Shown here one piece after another: positions 8,460-19,712 of a DNA stretch of 64,000 nt. This stretch comes from Streptomyces albicerus. Lineage in GTDB: Bacteria > Actinomycetota > Actinomycetes > Streptomycetales > Streptomycetaceae. Where the stretch lies: contig NZ_VWMY01000043.1 in the NCBI RefSeq assembly GCF_008905045.1, positions 39,580 to 103,579 on the forward strand. Reading direction: 5' to 3'. The position numbers and the translations under genes are program-made. Each line of letters begins with the position of its first letter. Within the stretch, counting starts at the first letter, position 1. The notes beneath the pieces are model-generated. The model saw nothing but the letters and a program-made list of their open reading frames with translations, did no database searches and was not told the DNA's origin.

Positions 8460-10565
8460 TTACTCGGCGACGGGAAGCCTCGCCCCGTCCCGCAGGAACA
8501 GCGGAATACGATCCAGCGGGGCGTCGACGGTCACGGCCGCGCCGCCCTCGTACGACTCTCCGGTCCACGCGTCGGTCCAGCGCGCGCCCGCCGGGAGGTA
8601 GGCGGTACGGGCCGTGGCGCCCGCCGTGAGGACCGGGGCGACCAGCAGATCCGGCCCGAAGAGGTACGAGTCCTCCACCGACCACGTCGCCTGGTCCTCG
8701 GGGAACTCCAGGAACAGCGGGCGCATCACCGGCAGCCCCTCCTCGTGCGCGGCCCGCATGACATCGAGGACGTACGGCTTCAGGCGCTCCCGCAGATGGA
8801 GGTACTTCTCCATGATCGCGCCGGCCTCCTCGCCGTACGACCAGACCTCGTTCGGACCGCCCGTCATGGTGGGACCGAGCGGCATGCCCGGGTCGCGGAA
8901 GCCGTGCAGGCGCATCAGCGGGGAGAGCGCGCCGAACTGGAACCAGCGGATCATCACCTCGCGGTACGCCGGGTCGTCCGGGTCACCGCCGTGGAAGCCG
9001 CCGATGTCGGTGTTCCACCAGGGGATGCCGGACAGCGCGGTGTTGAGACCGGCCGCGATCTGACGGCGCAGGGTCGCGAAGTCCGTGCCGATGTCGCCGG
9101 ACCACAGGGCGGCGCCGTAGCGCTGGCTGCCCGCCCACGCCGAGCGGTTGAGGGTGACGACCTCGCTCTCGCCGGCCGCCAGCATGCCCTCGTAGAAGGT
9201 ACGGGCGTTCTCGCGCGGGTACATGTTGCCGACCTCGAGCCCCGGGCCCGCCCAGTACCGCAGGTTCTCCTGGAAGCCCGGTTTGATCTCCGGCTCGCAG
9301 GCGTCCAGCCAGAAGGACGTGATCCCGTACGGATCGAGGTAGTTGTCCTTGATCCGGGACCACAGGAACTCGCGCGCCTCGGGGTTCGTCGCGTCGTAGA
9401 AGGCGACCTGGACCGTGGAGGCGACCTCCTTGTCCGGCCAGTCGGCGTGCGCCATCGGGCCGTACTGCGTGCCGACGAAGTAGCCGCGCTGCTCCATGAG
9501 CTGGTGGTTCTCGGAGAGCGGCGAGACGGACGGCCAGACGGACACGACGAGCTTGATGCCGAGCTCTTCGAGCTCCCGCTGCATCGCCGCCGGGTCCGGC
9601 CACTCCGCCGGGTCGAACTTCCAGTCACCCAGGTGCGTCCAGTGGAAGAAGTCGCACACGATGACGTCGACCGGCAGTCCGCGCCGCTTGTACTCCCTTG
9701 CCACGGCGAGGAGTTCGTCCTGCGTGCGATAGCGCAGCTTGCACTGCCAGAAGCCCGCCGCCCACTCGGGCAGCATCGGCGTACGGCCGGTCACCGCGCT
9801 GTAGCGGCGCTGGGCGTCGGCCGGATGGCCCGCCGTGATCCAGTAGTCGATCTGCCGGGCCGAGTCCGCCACCCAGCGCGTGCCGTTGCCGGCGAGCTCG
9901 ACGCGGCCGATGGCCGGGCTGTTCCACAGCAGGGTGTAGCCGCGGCTGGAGGTGAGGACCGGAATGGTCACCTCGGCGTTGCGCTGCACCAGGTCGAGGA
10001 CGGCGCCCTTCTGGTCGAGCAGACCGTGCTGGTGCTGGCCGAGGCCGTACAGCTTCTCGCCCTCGTACGCGGCGAAGCGCTGCTCCAGGCGGTGGTAGCC
10101 GTTGCCGACGGGGGTGTAGAGGCGCGGGCCCGGCCACCAGAAGTGGGCGCGCTCCTCGCTGAGAAGCTCGGCGCCGTCGTCGGTGCGGACGAAGCGGACC
10201 AGGCCCTCGGCGTTGACCTCGACGGTGAGCGCGCCGACGGTCAACTGCCCGTGCCCGTCCTCGATCTTGACGCTGGCCTCGGTGGCGGGAGCCTCGTCGA
10301 GCAGCGCGCACGGCAGGCCCTCCAGGACCGGTCCGCCGAGCCTGGCCCGGACCCGGACCGCGTCGGGGCCCCATGGCTCGACGCGTACGGTCTCCTGGCG
10401 GCCGCTCCACTCCAGGGCGCCGTCGCGTTCGCGGAACGTGCCGACGGTGGGGGAGGACTGGGCGAGGCCGGCGGACCCCTGGCCGGACCGGCCGGGCTGT
10501 CCTGGCTGGCTGAGTTGTCCGGGCTGTCCTGGCTGTCCGGGCTGGGTTTCGGCAGGCTGATTCAC
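8460..10565 (-). CDS. GH31 alpha-xylosidase/alpha-glucosidase (YicI-like)
   Basis: A 701-aa enzyme with the N-terminal beta-sandwich (GLGQHQHGLLDQKG), the barrel entry FWQCKLRYRTQDELL, CDFFHWTHLGDWKFD, the nucleophile in FWLDACEPE (about D421), and the acid/base in WSGDIGTDF. The CDFFHW and LDACEPE variants are typical of YicI-type alpha-xylosidases, which remove xylose from xyloglucan oligosaccharides in the cytoplasm. The GTG start has AGGAGC about 8 bases upstream. The first 35 residues are an unusual QPGQPGQ-type low-complexity run absent from typical members, so a downstream start is conceivable. It follows the LacI gene on the same strand with a 124-base gap. Confidence 0.88.
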   Translation of the reverse strand: MNQPAETQPGQPGQPGQLSQPGQPGRSGQGSAGLAQSSPTVGTFRERDGALEWSGRQETVRVEPWGPDAVRVRARLGGPVLEGLPCALLDEAPATEASVKIEDGHGQLTVGALTVEVNAEGLVRFVRTDDGAELLSEERAHFWWPGPRLYTPVGNGYHRLEQRFAAYEGEKLYGLGQHQHGLLDQKGAVLDLVQRNAEVTIPVLTSSRGYTLLWNSPAIGRVELAGNGTRWVADSARQIDYWITAGHPADAQRRYSAVTGRTPMLPEWAAGFWQCKLRYRTQDELLAVAREYKRRGLPVDVIVCDFFHWTHLGDWKFDPAEWPDPAAMQRELEELGIKLVVSVWPSVSPLSENHQLMEQRGYFVGTQYGPMAHADWPDKEVASTVQVAFYDATNPEAREFLWSRIKDNYLDPYGITSFWLDACEPEIKPGFQENLRYWAGPGLEVGNMYPRENARTFYEGMLAAGESEVVTLNRSAWAGSQRYGAALWSGDIGTDFATLRRQIAAGLNTALSGIPWWNTDIGGFHGGDPDDPAYREVMIRWFQFGALSPLMRLHGFRDPGMPLGPTMTGGPNEVWSYGEEAGAIMEKYLHLRERLKPYVLDVMRAAHEEGLPVMRPLFLEFPEDQATWSVEDSYLFGPDLLVAPVLTAGATARTAYLPAGARWTDAWTGESYEGGAAVTVDAPLDRIPLFLRDGARLPVAE

Positions 10566-10689
10566 GGGGGGTGCTCCTGAAGGAAGGAGTGGCGACAGAA
10601 CCCGGCGACGCGGCGCTGGCGCACCGGGACAGGTTGGGGTGCCCCAACGCCCTTGAAGCGTCCGGAAGTTGGGGGGTGGGCTGGTCGGG

Positions 10690-11703
10690 TCAGGAAGTGG
10701 CCGGTGCCGGGCCCGTGCTCGCCCGTACCGTCAACTCGGGTGCGAGAAGTACGACTTCGTCCTTGCCGTGTCCTTCGAGCTTGGCGATCAGTTGCTCCAC
10801 GGCGCGTCGGCCCATCTCCTGAGCGGGGATGGCGACCGAGGTCAGCCGCACCGAGGCCTGCGTGGCGACCTGGTCCGGGCAGATCGCGATCACCGACACG
10901 TCCTCGGGCACGGCCCGGCTCTGCTGGCGCAGCAGCGCGAGCAGCGGCTCGACCGCGGACTCGTTCTGCACGACGAAGCCCGTGGTGCCGGGACGCTCGT
11001 CGAAGATCCGGGCCAGGGTGAGCGACATCGAGTCGTAGCCGCCCTCGCACGGCCGGTGCAGCACCCGCAGGCCCAACTCCCGTGAACGGGACCGGAGTCC
11101 GTCGAGCGTGCGCTCGGCGAAGCCCGTGTGCCGTTCGTAGACCGCGGGCGCCTCGCCGATGACAGCGATGTCACGGTGACCGAGCATCGCGAGATGCTCG
11201 GCGCACAGCGCGCCCGTCGCGCCGAAGTCGAGGTCGACGCAGGTCAGGCCGCTCGTGTCGGCGGGCAGGCCGATGAGGACGGACGGCTGGTCCGTGCCGC
11301 GCAGCAGCGGCAGCCGCTCGTCGTCCAGCTCGACATCCATCAGGATCATCGCGTCGGCGAGCCCGCTGCCGGTGACCCGGCGCACGGCGTCGGGGCCCTC
11401 CTCACCGGTGAGCAGCAGCACGTCGTACCCGTGGGTGCGGGCCGAGGTCGCCACCGCGATGGCGATCTCCATCATCACGGGTACGTACATGTCCGTGCGG
11501 AGCGGGACCATCAGAGCGATGATGTTGGACCGGCTGCTTGCCAGCGCCCGGGCTCCCGCGTTGGGGTGGTACCCGAGCTCCTGGATGCTCTGTTCGACCC
11601 GCTGCCGGGTGCCCGCGGAGATGGACCGCTTGCCGCTGAGGACATAGCTCACCGTGCTCGCCGAGACTCCGGCGTGCTGGGCGACCTCGGCGAGGGTGAC
11701 CAT
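10690..11703 (-). CDS. LacI-family transcriptional repressor
   Basis: A 337-aa regulator. The start at 11703 (MVTLAEVAQHAGVSAST) places the helix-turn-helix at residues 3-24 followed by the hinge (RVEQSIQELGYHPNAGARAL), as in LacI. The sugar-binding core begins at SNIIALMVPL, with SVLIGLPAD and VVQNESAVEPLLALL further on. It is likely autoregulated: two CGAAGCGCTTCG palindromes lie in its upstream region. It is upstream of, and co-directional with, the GH31 gene, so the inducer is probably a xyloglucan-derived sugar. That is inference from context. Confidence 0.92.
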   Translation of the reverse strand: MVTLAEVAQHAGVSASTVSYVLSGKRSISAGTRQRVEQSIQELGYHPNAGARALASSRSNIIALMVPLRTDMYVPVMMEIAIAVATSARTHGYDVLLLTGEEGPDAVRRVTGSGLADAMILMDVELDDERLPLLRGTDQPSVLIGLPADTSGLTCVDLDFGATGALCAEHLAMLGHRDIAVIGEAPAVYERHTGFAERTLDGLRSRSRELGLRVLHRPCEGGYDSMSLTLARIFDERPGTTGFVVQNESAVEPLLALLRQQSRAVPEDVSVIAICPDQVATQASVRLTSVAIPAQEMGRRAVEQLIAKLEGHGKDEVVLLAPELTVRASTGPAPATS

Positions 11704-11724
11704 CCAGCTCTCCAAGCGTTTGTG

Positions 11725-11736
11725 CGAAGCGCTTCG
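11725..11736. promoter_or_regulatory. LacI-type operator 1
   Basis: Perfect 12-base palindrome CGAAGCGCTTCG, 22 bases before the lacI-family start codon. The central CG and the AAGCGCTT half-sites match LacI/CcpA-type operators. Confidence 0.75.
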
Positions 11737-11813
11737 ACAGGGCGCGTTGCGGATAAGGGGCGAGTGGGGGGTGGCTTGACAGTAGCTTGGTGGCGAGTGG
11801 GTGTCCATAGGTT

Positions 11814-11829
11814 GTCGAAGCGCTTCGAC
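11814..11829. promoter_or_regulatory. LacI-type operator 2
   Basis: Perfect 16-base palindrome GTCGAAGCGCTTCGAC sharing its 12-base core with operator 1. The centres are 91 bases apart, a spacing that could allow looping and autorepression. Confidence 0.78.
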
Positions 11830-11836
11830 TCCGTCG

Positions 11837-12127
11837 GTTTGGCGGGGCGCCTGAGGGGGTGGGTGGCGCGGGTGGTTGGGCGGGTGCGGGCTGTGTTGGG
11901 CTTGTCGCGCAGTTCCCCGCGCCCCTCGTGGCCCCTGCGGGCCCCGATCAGGATGTGGTCGCCCCGACCGGACGTCGCCCCCTTTGCAGGTTGGTGGGGG
12001 CTTGTCGCGCCCACGCGGCGGAGCCGCACATGTCTCAGCCCCGCGCCCCTGAAAAGGGCCTGCGGCCACTTTTCGGGCCGATGGTTACTGCCTACCATGG
12101 CCCGCCGACTGCCTACCAGGGCCCGCC
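11837..12127. other. Intergenic stretch with dispersed repeats
   Basis: No gene is apparent between the second operator and the propeller gene. The stretch holds one short-form dispersed repeat (core 11904-11926), one long-form copy (12001-12050, ending in GCGCCCC), and most of a two-copy 21-base tandem repeat (12087-12107 and 12108-12128, one mismatch, beginning ACTGCCTACCA), whose last base is the first base of the propeller gene's annotated start. Confidence 0.6.
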
Positions 12128-13189
12128 GTGGGGGGCCATCGGGTGGGGGACGGCGAGGTGCGGCCTGGTGGGGGCGTGGTCGAGCGGTGGATCGGGCCCT
12201 ATCGCGTCGTCGGGCTGCTGGGTGAGGGCCTGCGCTGGAGCGCCGGAGCCGAGATGGGTTCCTACCTCACGCGCTGCGCCGGGGCCGTCGTGCTCGGCAC
12301 CAAGGACGGCAGCGGGCGGCTGGCGGTCGTGCAGCCCTCGGACGGCCGCGGCTGGCAGACCGCTCCGCTCGGCGTGAGCCTCGCCCTGATCCAGCAGCCG
12401 GTGTGCGCGTCCCACGGCAGCACCGTCTACGTCGTCGGCCACGCGCCCGGCATGACCTTCCGGGACGAACCCGGGGACACCGACCGCCTCCTCGTCGCCT
12501 ACGACATCGACGCGCGCCGCGTGCTCTGGCGCAAGAAGCTCACCCGGGCCAGGGCGCGGACGGCCGCCGCGGGCGCCGCGCGCGACCTGTTCGTCCTGCT
12601 CGACAACGACGCGGTCACCGCGTACCGCGCCGCCGACGGCGAGCAGGTATGGCGGCGGGCGCTGAGCCTGGAGGCCGTGGAGGTCATCGACCACGACGGC
12701 GCGACCCAGCGGGCCGTGGCGGTCTCCGACGACACCGTCGTCGTCTCCGGCCGGGGCACTCTCTGCCTCGATCTGCGCACCGGCCGCACGCGTTGGAGCT
12801 TCGACCCCGAGGAGACGGGAGACGAACTCGCCGGGCGGGTGCTGTGGGGCGAGGCCGCGATCGACGGTGCGACGCTCTATCTCACGCTCCTGGGACGGGA
12901 GTTGTGGGCCGTCGAGCGCGACCGGCGAAAGCAGCGCTGGCGGTGGCAGTCCACGGTGCTCCTCGAATCACCCCCGGCGCGCCCGCCCTTGCTTGCCGGA
13001 GACCTCGTCTTTCCGACCCCGGGCGAACTCGGCACGGACGCCGTCGCGATCGACCGCCGCACCCACAGGACGGCGTGGACCCTCAAGTCGGTGGAACGCG
13101 CGAGCGGCTCCTCCCTGCAACTGCTGGCCGACGACGAGCGGTTGTACGTCCTGCGCGGGCAGTCGCTCAGAGCCTTTCCGCTGAGTTGA
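12128..13189 (+). CDS. PQQ-like beta-propeller protein with kinase-like N-terminal remnant
   Basis: About 353 aa. From roughly residue 40 onward it is a PQQ/BamB-type propeller with repeated blades (VLWRKKLTRAR, GEQVWRRALS, RTRWSFDPEE, RKQRWRWQS, HRTAWTLKS). Before this, ERWIGPYRVVGLLGEGL matches the start of Ser/Thr protein kinase domains (G-P-Y-R-x-x-G-x-x-G-x-G), but the rest of a kinase is absent. In Streptomyces many Ser/Thr kinases carry PQQ propellers, so this may be a kinase-propeller gene that lost its catalytic domain. The start is uncertain: GTG at 12128 or 12176. No signal peptide is seen. Role unknown; ligand binding is plausible. Confidence 0.7.
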   Translation: MGGHRVGDGEVRPGGGVVERWIGPYRVVGLLGEGLRWSAGAEMGSYLTRCAGAVVLGTKDGSGRLAVVQPSDGRGWQTAPLGVSLALIQQPVCASHGSTVYVVGHAPGMTFRDEPGDTDRLLVAYDIDARRVLWRKKLTRARARTAAAGAARDLFVLLDNDAVTAYRAADGEQVWRRALSLEAVEVIDHDGATQRAVAVSDDTVVVSGRGTLCLDLRTGRTRWSFDPEETGDELAGRVLWGEAAIDGATLYLTLLGRELWAVERDRRKQRWRWQSTVLLESPPARPPLLAGDLVFPTPGELGTDAVAIDRRTHRTAWTLKSVERASGSSLQLLADDERLYVLRGQSLRAFPLS

Positions 13190-13238
13190 GCGCTCTCCGG
13201 TCGGCGCCGCCCCCGGCGCGAGGTTGAGCGTTCTCCGG
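13185..13238. repeat. 16-base direct repeat at the end of the propeller gene
   Basis: GTTGAGCGCTCTCCGG (13185-13200, spanning the stop codon) recurs at 13223-13238 with one difference. No function is evident. Confidence 0.5.
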
Positions 13239-13319
13239 CGAGCCGGAGCTTGCGCGGCAACCTTTCGCAGCGCGGCGGTGACCAGGGGACGTAAGTGATC
13301 GTCCCCGGAAGGACCTCCG

Positions 13320-14126
13320 ATGCAGCACAGACGCCCCCGCCTCTCCCGCAGGGCGAAGATCGCCGCCGCTGCCGTCACCGCGCTCGCGGCCGGCGCGTCC
13401 GTCACGGTCGCGATGGCCGGTGAGGAGGCCAAGAAGTGCGCGGCCTTCGACACGATCACGATGGGCAAGTACTACGTCAACAACAACCTCTGGGGCCAGG
13501 ACGACGGCACCGGCACCCAGTGCGTCTGGGACAACTCCCGTAGCGGCGACACCATTTCGTGGGGCACGGACTACAGCTGGACGAGCAAGCCCGGCAAGGA
13601 GAACGCGGTCAAGTCCTACTCCGGCACCGTGCTCGGCTGGCACTGGGGCTGGAAGGTCGACAAGGCGTCCACCGAGCTGCCGATCCGGGTGGGTGACCGA
13701 AAGGCGGTAAGGACCAGCTGGGAGTTCGCCGTCAGTTCCGACCCCGGCACCATGAACGTCGCGTACGACCTGTGGCTGCACAGCAAGAACACCGCCGACT
13801 GGCAGGACCGGCCCACCGACGAGATCATGGTGTGGCTCAACCGGCAGGGCGGTGCGGGACCCCTCGGTTCGAAGGTCGGCAGTGTCAGCCTCGGTGGCGC
13901 CATGTGGGACATCTACGAGGGCGACATCGGCTGGAAGGTGCACTCCTTCGTCCGGCGGGCCAACACCACCAAGGCCACGCTCAACCTCGACGACTTCACC
14001 CAGGCACTCGTACGGCGGAAACTGCTGAGCAACGACAAGTACGTCTCCGGCATCGAGTCCGGCACCGAGGTCTTCCGGGGCAAGGGGCGGCTCGACACCA
14101 AGTCGTACTCGGTGGACATCGGCTGA
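13320..14126 (+). CDS. Second secreted GH12-family glycosidase
   Basis: A 268-aa protein with a twin-arginine-like basic start (RRPRLSRRAK), a hydrophobic stretch and likely cleavage near AMAGEE (about residue 33). GH12 landmarks are present: YYVNNNLWGQD, CVWDNS, the nucleophile in DEIMVWLN (E168) followed by GAGPLG, and an acid/base candidate in SGTEVFRG (E250). It is more divergent than the GH12 at 3989, with an insertion around residues 222-245. Predicted to be exported and to cut beta-glucans such as xyloglucan. It is monocistronic by spacing (130 bases after the propeller gene). A GGAAGGA ribosome-binding site precedes the ATG. Confidence 0.82.
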   Translation: MQHRRPRLSRRAKIAAAAVTALAAGASVTVAMAGEEAKKCAAFDTITMGKYYVNNNLWGQDDGTGTQCVWDNSRSGDTISWGTDYSWTSKPGKENAVKSYSGTVLGWHWGWKVDKASTELPIRVGDRKAVRTSWEFAVSSDPGTMNVAYDLWLHSKNTADWQDRPTDEIMVWLNRQGGAGPLGSKVGSVSLGGAMWDIYEGDIGWKVHSFVRRANTTKATLNLDDFTQALVRRKLLSNDKYVSGIESGTEVFRGKGRLDTKSYSVDIG

Positions 14127-14210
14127 ACCGGCGTAAAGGCATCGGCCGAACGGACGCGCGAGGACTGGTGGGGTCGCCCGTAATCGGGTACATACGATCG
14201 AGTAGAACCG

Positions 14211-14228
14211 GTCGGTAACGTACCGGAC
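14211..14228. promoter_or_regulatory. Candidate operator before acyl-CoA dehydrogenase
   Basis: CGGTA-ACG-TACCG is a perfect inverted repeat (14213-14225), flanked by GT and GAC so that GGTCGGTA and TACCGGACC nearly match. It overlaps an ACCGGTCGGT element similar to half-sites of TetR-family fatty-acid and acyl-CoA regulators. The match is visual only. Confidence 0.4.
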
Positions 14229-14250
14229 CAAGATCCCTATTCGCGGCGAG

Positions 14251-16197
14251 GTGAGCCTCTTGTCCGCAACACCCCACCAGCCCGCTGTCACCGAACGTGA
14301 GGCCCGTCAGGTCGCCGAGGCCGCACGAGAGCAGGACTGGCGCAAGCCCAGCTTCGCCAAGGAGCTGTTCCTCGGCCGCTTCCGGCTCGATCTGATCCAT
14401 CCGCACCCGATGCCGCCCGACGAGGACGCGCAGCGCGGCGAGGAGTTCCTCGCCAAGCTGCGCGACTTCTGCGAGACGAAGATCGACTCGGCGCTCATCG
14501 AGCGGGAGGCGCGGATCCCGGACGAGGTGATCAACGGGCTCAAGGAGCTCGGCGCCCTCGGCATGAAGATCGACACCAAGTACGGCGGCCTCGGTCTGAC
14601 GCAGGTTTACTACAACAAGGCGCTCGCCCTGGTCGGCTCCGCGAACCCGGCGCTCGGCGCGCTGCTCTCGGCGCATCAGTCGATCGGCGTACCGCAGCCG
14701 CTGAAGATCTTCGGCACACAGGAGCAGAAGGACACCTTCCTGCCGCGCTGCGCCCGCACCGACATCTCCGCCTTCCTGCTCACCGAGCCCGACGTGGGCT
14801 CGGACCCGGCGCGCCTCGCCACGAGCGCCGTACCGGACGGGGACGACTACGTCCTCGACGGGGTGAAACTCTGGACGACGAACGGCGTCGTCGCGGACCT
14901 CCTGGTCGTGATGGCGCGCGTACCGAAGTCCGAGGGTCACAAGGGCGGCATCACCGCCTTCGTCGTGGAGGCCGCGTCGGAGGGCGTGACCGTCGAGAAC
15001 CGCAACGCCTTCATGGGCCTGCGCGGCCTGGAGAACGGCGTCACGCGCTTCCACCGGGTGCGGGTGCCCGCCGCCAACCGGATCGGACCCGAGGGCGCGG
15101 GCCTCAAGATCGCCCTCACCACCCTCAACACCGGGCGGCTCTCCCTGCCCGCCATGTGCGTCGGCGCCGGGAAGTGGTGTCTGAAGATTGCCCGCGAGTG
15201 GTCGTCCGCACGCGAGCAGTGGGGCAAGCCGGTGGCGTTCCACGAGGCGGTGGGCGCGAAGATCTCCTTCATCGCGGCGACGACGTTCGCCCTGGAGGCC
15301 GTACTCGACCTGTCCTCGCAGATGGCCGACGAGGACCGCAACGACATCCGCATCGAGGCCGCCCTCGCCAAGCTGTACGGCTCAGAGATGGCCTGGCTGA
15401 TGGCCGATGAGCTGGTCCAGATCCGCGGCGGCCGCGGCTTCGAGACCGCCGACTCGCTCGCCGCCCGCGGCGAACGGGCCGTCCCCGCCGAGCAGGTGCT
15501 GCGCGATCTGCGCATCAACCGCATCTTCGAGGGCTCGACCGAGATCATGCACCTGCTGATCGCCCGCGAGGCCGTCGACGCCCACCTCTCCGTGGCGGGC
15601 GATCTCATCGACCCGGAGAAGTCCCTCACGGACAAGGCGAAGGCTGGCGCGAACGCCGGTGTCTTCTACGCCAAGTGGCTGCCCAAGCTGGTCTCGGGCC
15701 CCGGCCAACTCCCGCGCTCGTACGGGGAGTTCCACCCGGCGGGACACGTCGACCTGTCCGGCCACCTCCGGTACGTGGAGCGGTCGGCCCGCAAGCTCGC
15801 CCGGTCCACCTTCTACGCCATGTCGCGCTGGCAGGGCCGGATGGAGACGAAGCAGGGCTTCCTCGCACGCATCGTCGACATCGGCGCCGAACTGTTCGCG
15901 ATGAGCGCCGCCTGCGTCCGTGCCGAGCTCCTGCGGACCACCGAGCCGCACGGCCGCCAGGCGTACCAGCTCGCCGACGTCTTCTGCCGGCAGTCCCGTA
16001 TCCGCGTCGAGGAGCTCTTCGGCCGCCTGTGGTCCAACACCGACGACCTCGACCACAAGGTCGTCAAGGGAGTCCTCGGCGGCGCCTACACCTGGCTGGA
16101 GGACGGAATCGTCGACCCGTCCGGCGAAGGCCCCTGGATCGCCGACGCCACACCGGGCCCGACCGAACGGGAGAACGTCCACCGTCCCATCCGTTGA
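14251..16197 (+). CDS. Acyl-CoA dehydrogenase family protein
   Basis: A 648-aa flavoprotein of the acyl-CoA dehydrogenase superfamily, longer than the usual 380-400 aa because of a C-terminal helical extension after about residue 430. Visible landmarks are YGGLGLTQVYYNKAL in the N-terminal helical domain, SAFLLTEPDVGSDPARL for flavin and substrate binding, KLWTTNGVVADLL, and RIFEGSTEIMHLLIAREA in the C-terminal domain. It catalyses alpha,beta-dehydrogenation of acyl-CoA thioesters in beta-oxidation or a related route. Two starts are possible: GTG at 14251, or TTG at 14260, for which GAGGTGA at 14248-14254 gives better spacing. It appears to be a single-gene unit. Confidence 0.9.
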   Translation: MSLLSATPHQPAVTEREARQVAEAAREQDWRKPSFAKELFLGRFRLDLIHPHPMPPDEDAQRGEEFLAKLRDFCETKIDSALIEREARIPDEVINGLKELGALGMKIDTKYGGLGLTQVYYNKALALVGSANPALGALLSAHQSIGVPQPLKIFGTQEQKDTFLPRCARTDISAFLLTEPDVGSDPARLATSAVPDGDDYVLDGVKLWTTNGVVADLLVVMARVPKSEGHKGGITAFVVEAASEGVTVENRNAFMGLRGLENGVTRFHRVRVPAANRIGPEGAGLKIALTTLNTGRLSLPAMCVGAGKWCLKIAREWSSAREQWGKPVAFHEAVGAKISFIAATTFALEAVLDLSSQMADEDRNDIRIEAALAKLYGSEMAWLMADELVQIRGGRGFETADSLAARGERAVPAEQVLRDLRINRIFEGSTEIMHLLIAREAVDAHLSVAGDLIDPEKSLTDKAKAGANAGVFYAKWLPKLVSGPGQLPRSYGEFHPAGHVDLSGHLRYVERSARKLARSTFYAMSRWQGRMETKQGFLARIVDIGAELFAMSAACVRAELLRTTEPHGRQAYQLADVFCRQSRIRVEELFGRLWSNTDDLDHKVVKGVLGGAYTWLEDGIVDPSGEGPWIADATPGPTERENVHRPIR

Positions 16198-16298
16198 CCT
16201 TTTCCTCAGGAATGCACAACCGTCCCCGTCGTCATTCTGCTGCTTGCCGCACCGAAGTTGTGCGTCACAATGAAAAGAATGGCGAACGGGGACGAAAT

Positions 16299-16790
16299 AT
16301 GCGCCACGGTGTGGGGGAAGAATACAGTCAGGGAATTTCTGTCCAGCTGACACGGGCTCGCGGGGAAGCGCGCCGGCAGCTGGGTGACGGTGACACAGAA
16401 CTCGTACGAGCGTTACGGACGGTGCGCAATGAGGTTCTGCCACTGGCGGACAAGCTGCGCCAGAGCGCGCCGGAGACCTTCGAGACACACCGGGACGCGC
16501 TCGCGGTCCTGCTGAACGACTGCGCGCTCGCCCTCGTCGACGAGGAACCGAGGCCGTCCATGCCTTCTTTCGATCCGCTGCCCGTCCGCAGAATCGACCT
16601 CCGGGACATCGATTCCCTGCTCGACGCGGGACGGCCGGGCGAGCGGCCGGTGATCCAGCAGCTTTTCCGCAGTGCGGTGGAAACCGCGAAGAACCCCGTA
16701 CTGCGTGAGGTGATCAAGGCGAACCAACAAGGCGTCCACATTCTGCAGCGGGCGAACCGCCGGATACAGATGCTGGTGGACGCGATTTAG
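16299..16790 (+). CDS. Unknown 163-aa helical protein coupled to a SecA paralogue
   Basis: No family recognised. The sequence is highly charged and predicted mostly helical, with no signal peptide or membrane segment. A conserved-looking middle (FDPLPVRRIDLRDIDSLLDAG) separates two helical halves, and the C-terminus is basic (QRANRRIQMLVDAI). The ATG follows GGGGAC. Its stop (TAG, 16788-16790) is 14 bases upstream of the preferred start of the SecA-like gene, and overlaps by one base the alternative GTG start (TAGTG). The two are surely co-transcribed, and the protein may regulate or escort that SecA paralogue. This is inference from position only. Confidence 0.7.
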   Translation: MRHGVGEEYSQGISVQLTRARGEARRQLGDGDTELVRALRTVRNEVLPLADKLRQSAPETFETHRDALAVLLNDCALALVDEEPRPSMPSFDPLPVRRIDLRDIDSLLDAGRPGERPVIQQLFRSAVETAKNPVLREVIKANQQGVHILQRANRRIQMLVDAI

Positions 16791-16804
16791 TGGGGGTAAT
16801 TCCA

Positions 16805-19585
<2,781 letters not shown>

Positions 19586-19628
19586 AGGGCCGCGCGGTTT
19601 GACGGCGGCTGCGGGTTGTTCCGGGCTG

Positions 19629-19661
19629 GTCGCGCAGTTCCCCGCGCCCCTTACGGGGCGC
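19629..19661. terminator. Dispersed repeat with terminator-like hairpin after the SecA gene
   Basis: The repeat core GTCGCGCAGTTCCCCGCG begins at 19629. Its end forms a perfect hairpin GCGCCCC-TTAC-GGGGCGC (19644-19661), 58 bases downstream of the SecA stop. This is probably the operon terminator, and shows how this repeat family may be maintained. Confidence 0.65.
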
Positions 19662-19712
19662 CTCGCGGGACGCGCTGTCCTGTTGGAGAGGCAATGCGGC
19701 AACAATGGGGGG

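Noticed and set aside
15675..16790. A 371-codon frame ending in the 163-aa protein
   Set aside because: The first 200 codons lie inside the acyl-CoA dehydrogenase in another frame and are arginine/proline-rich; the real gene starts at 16299.
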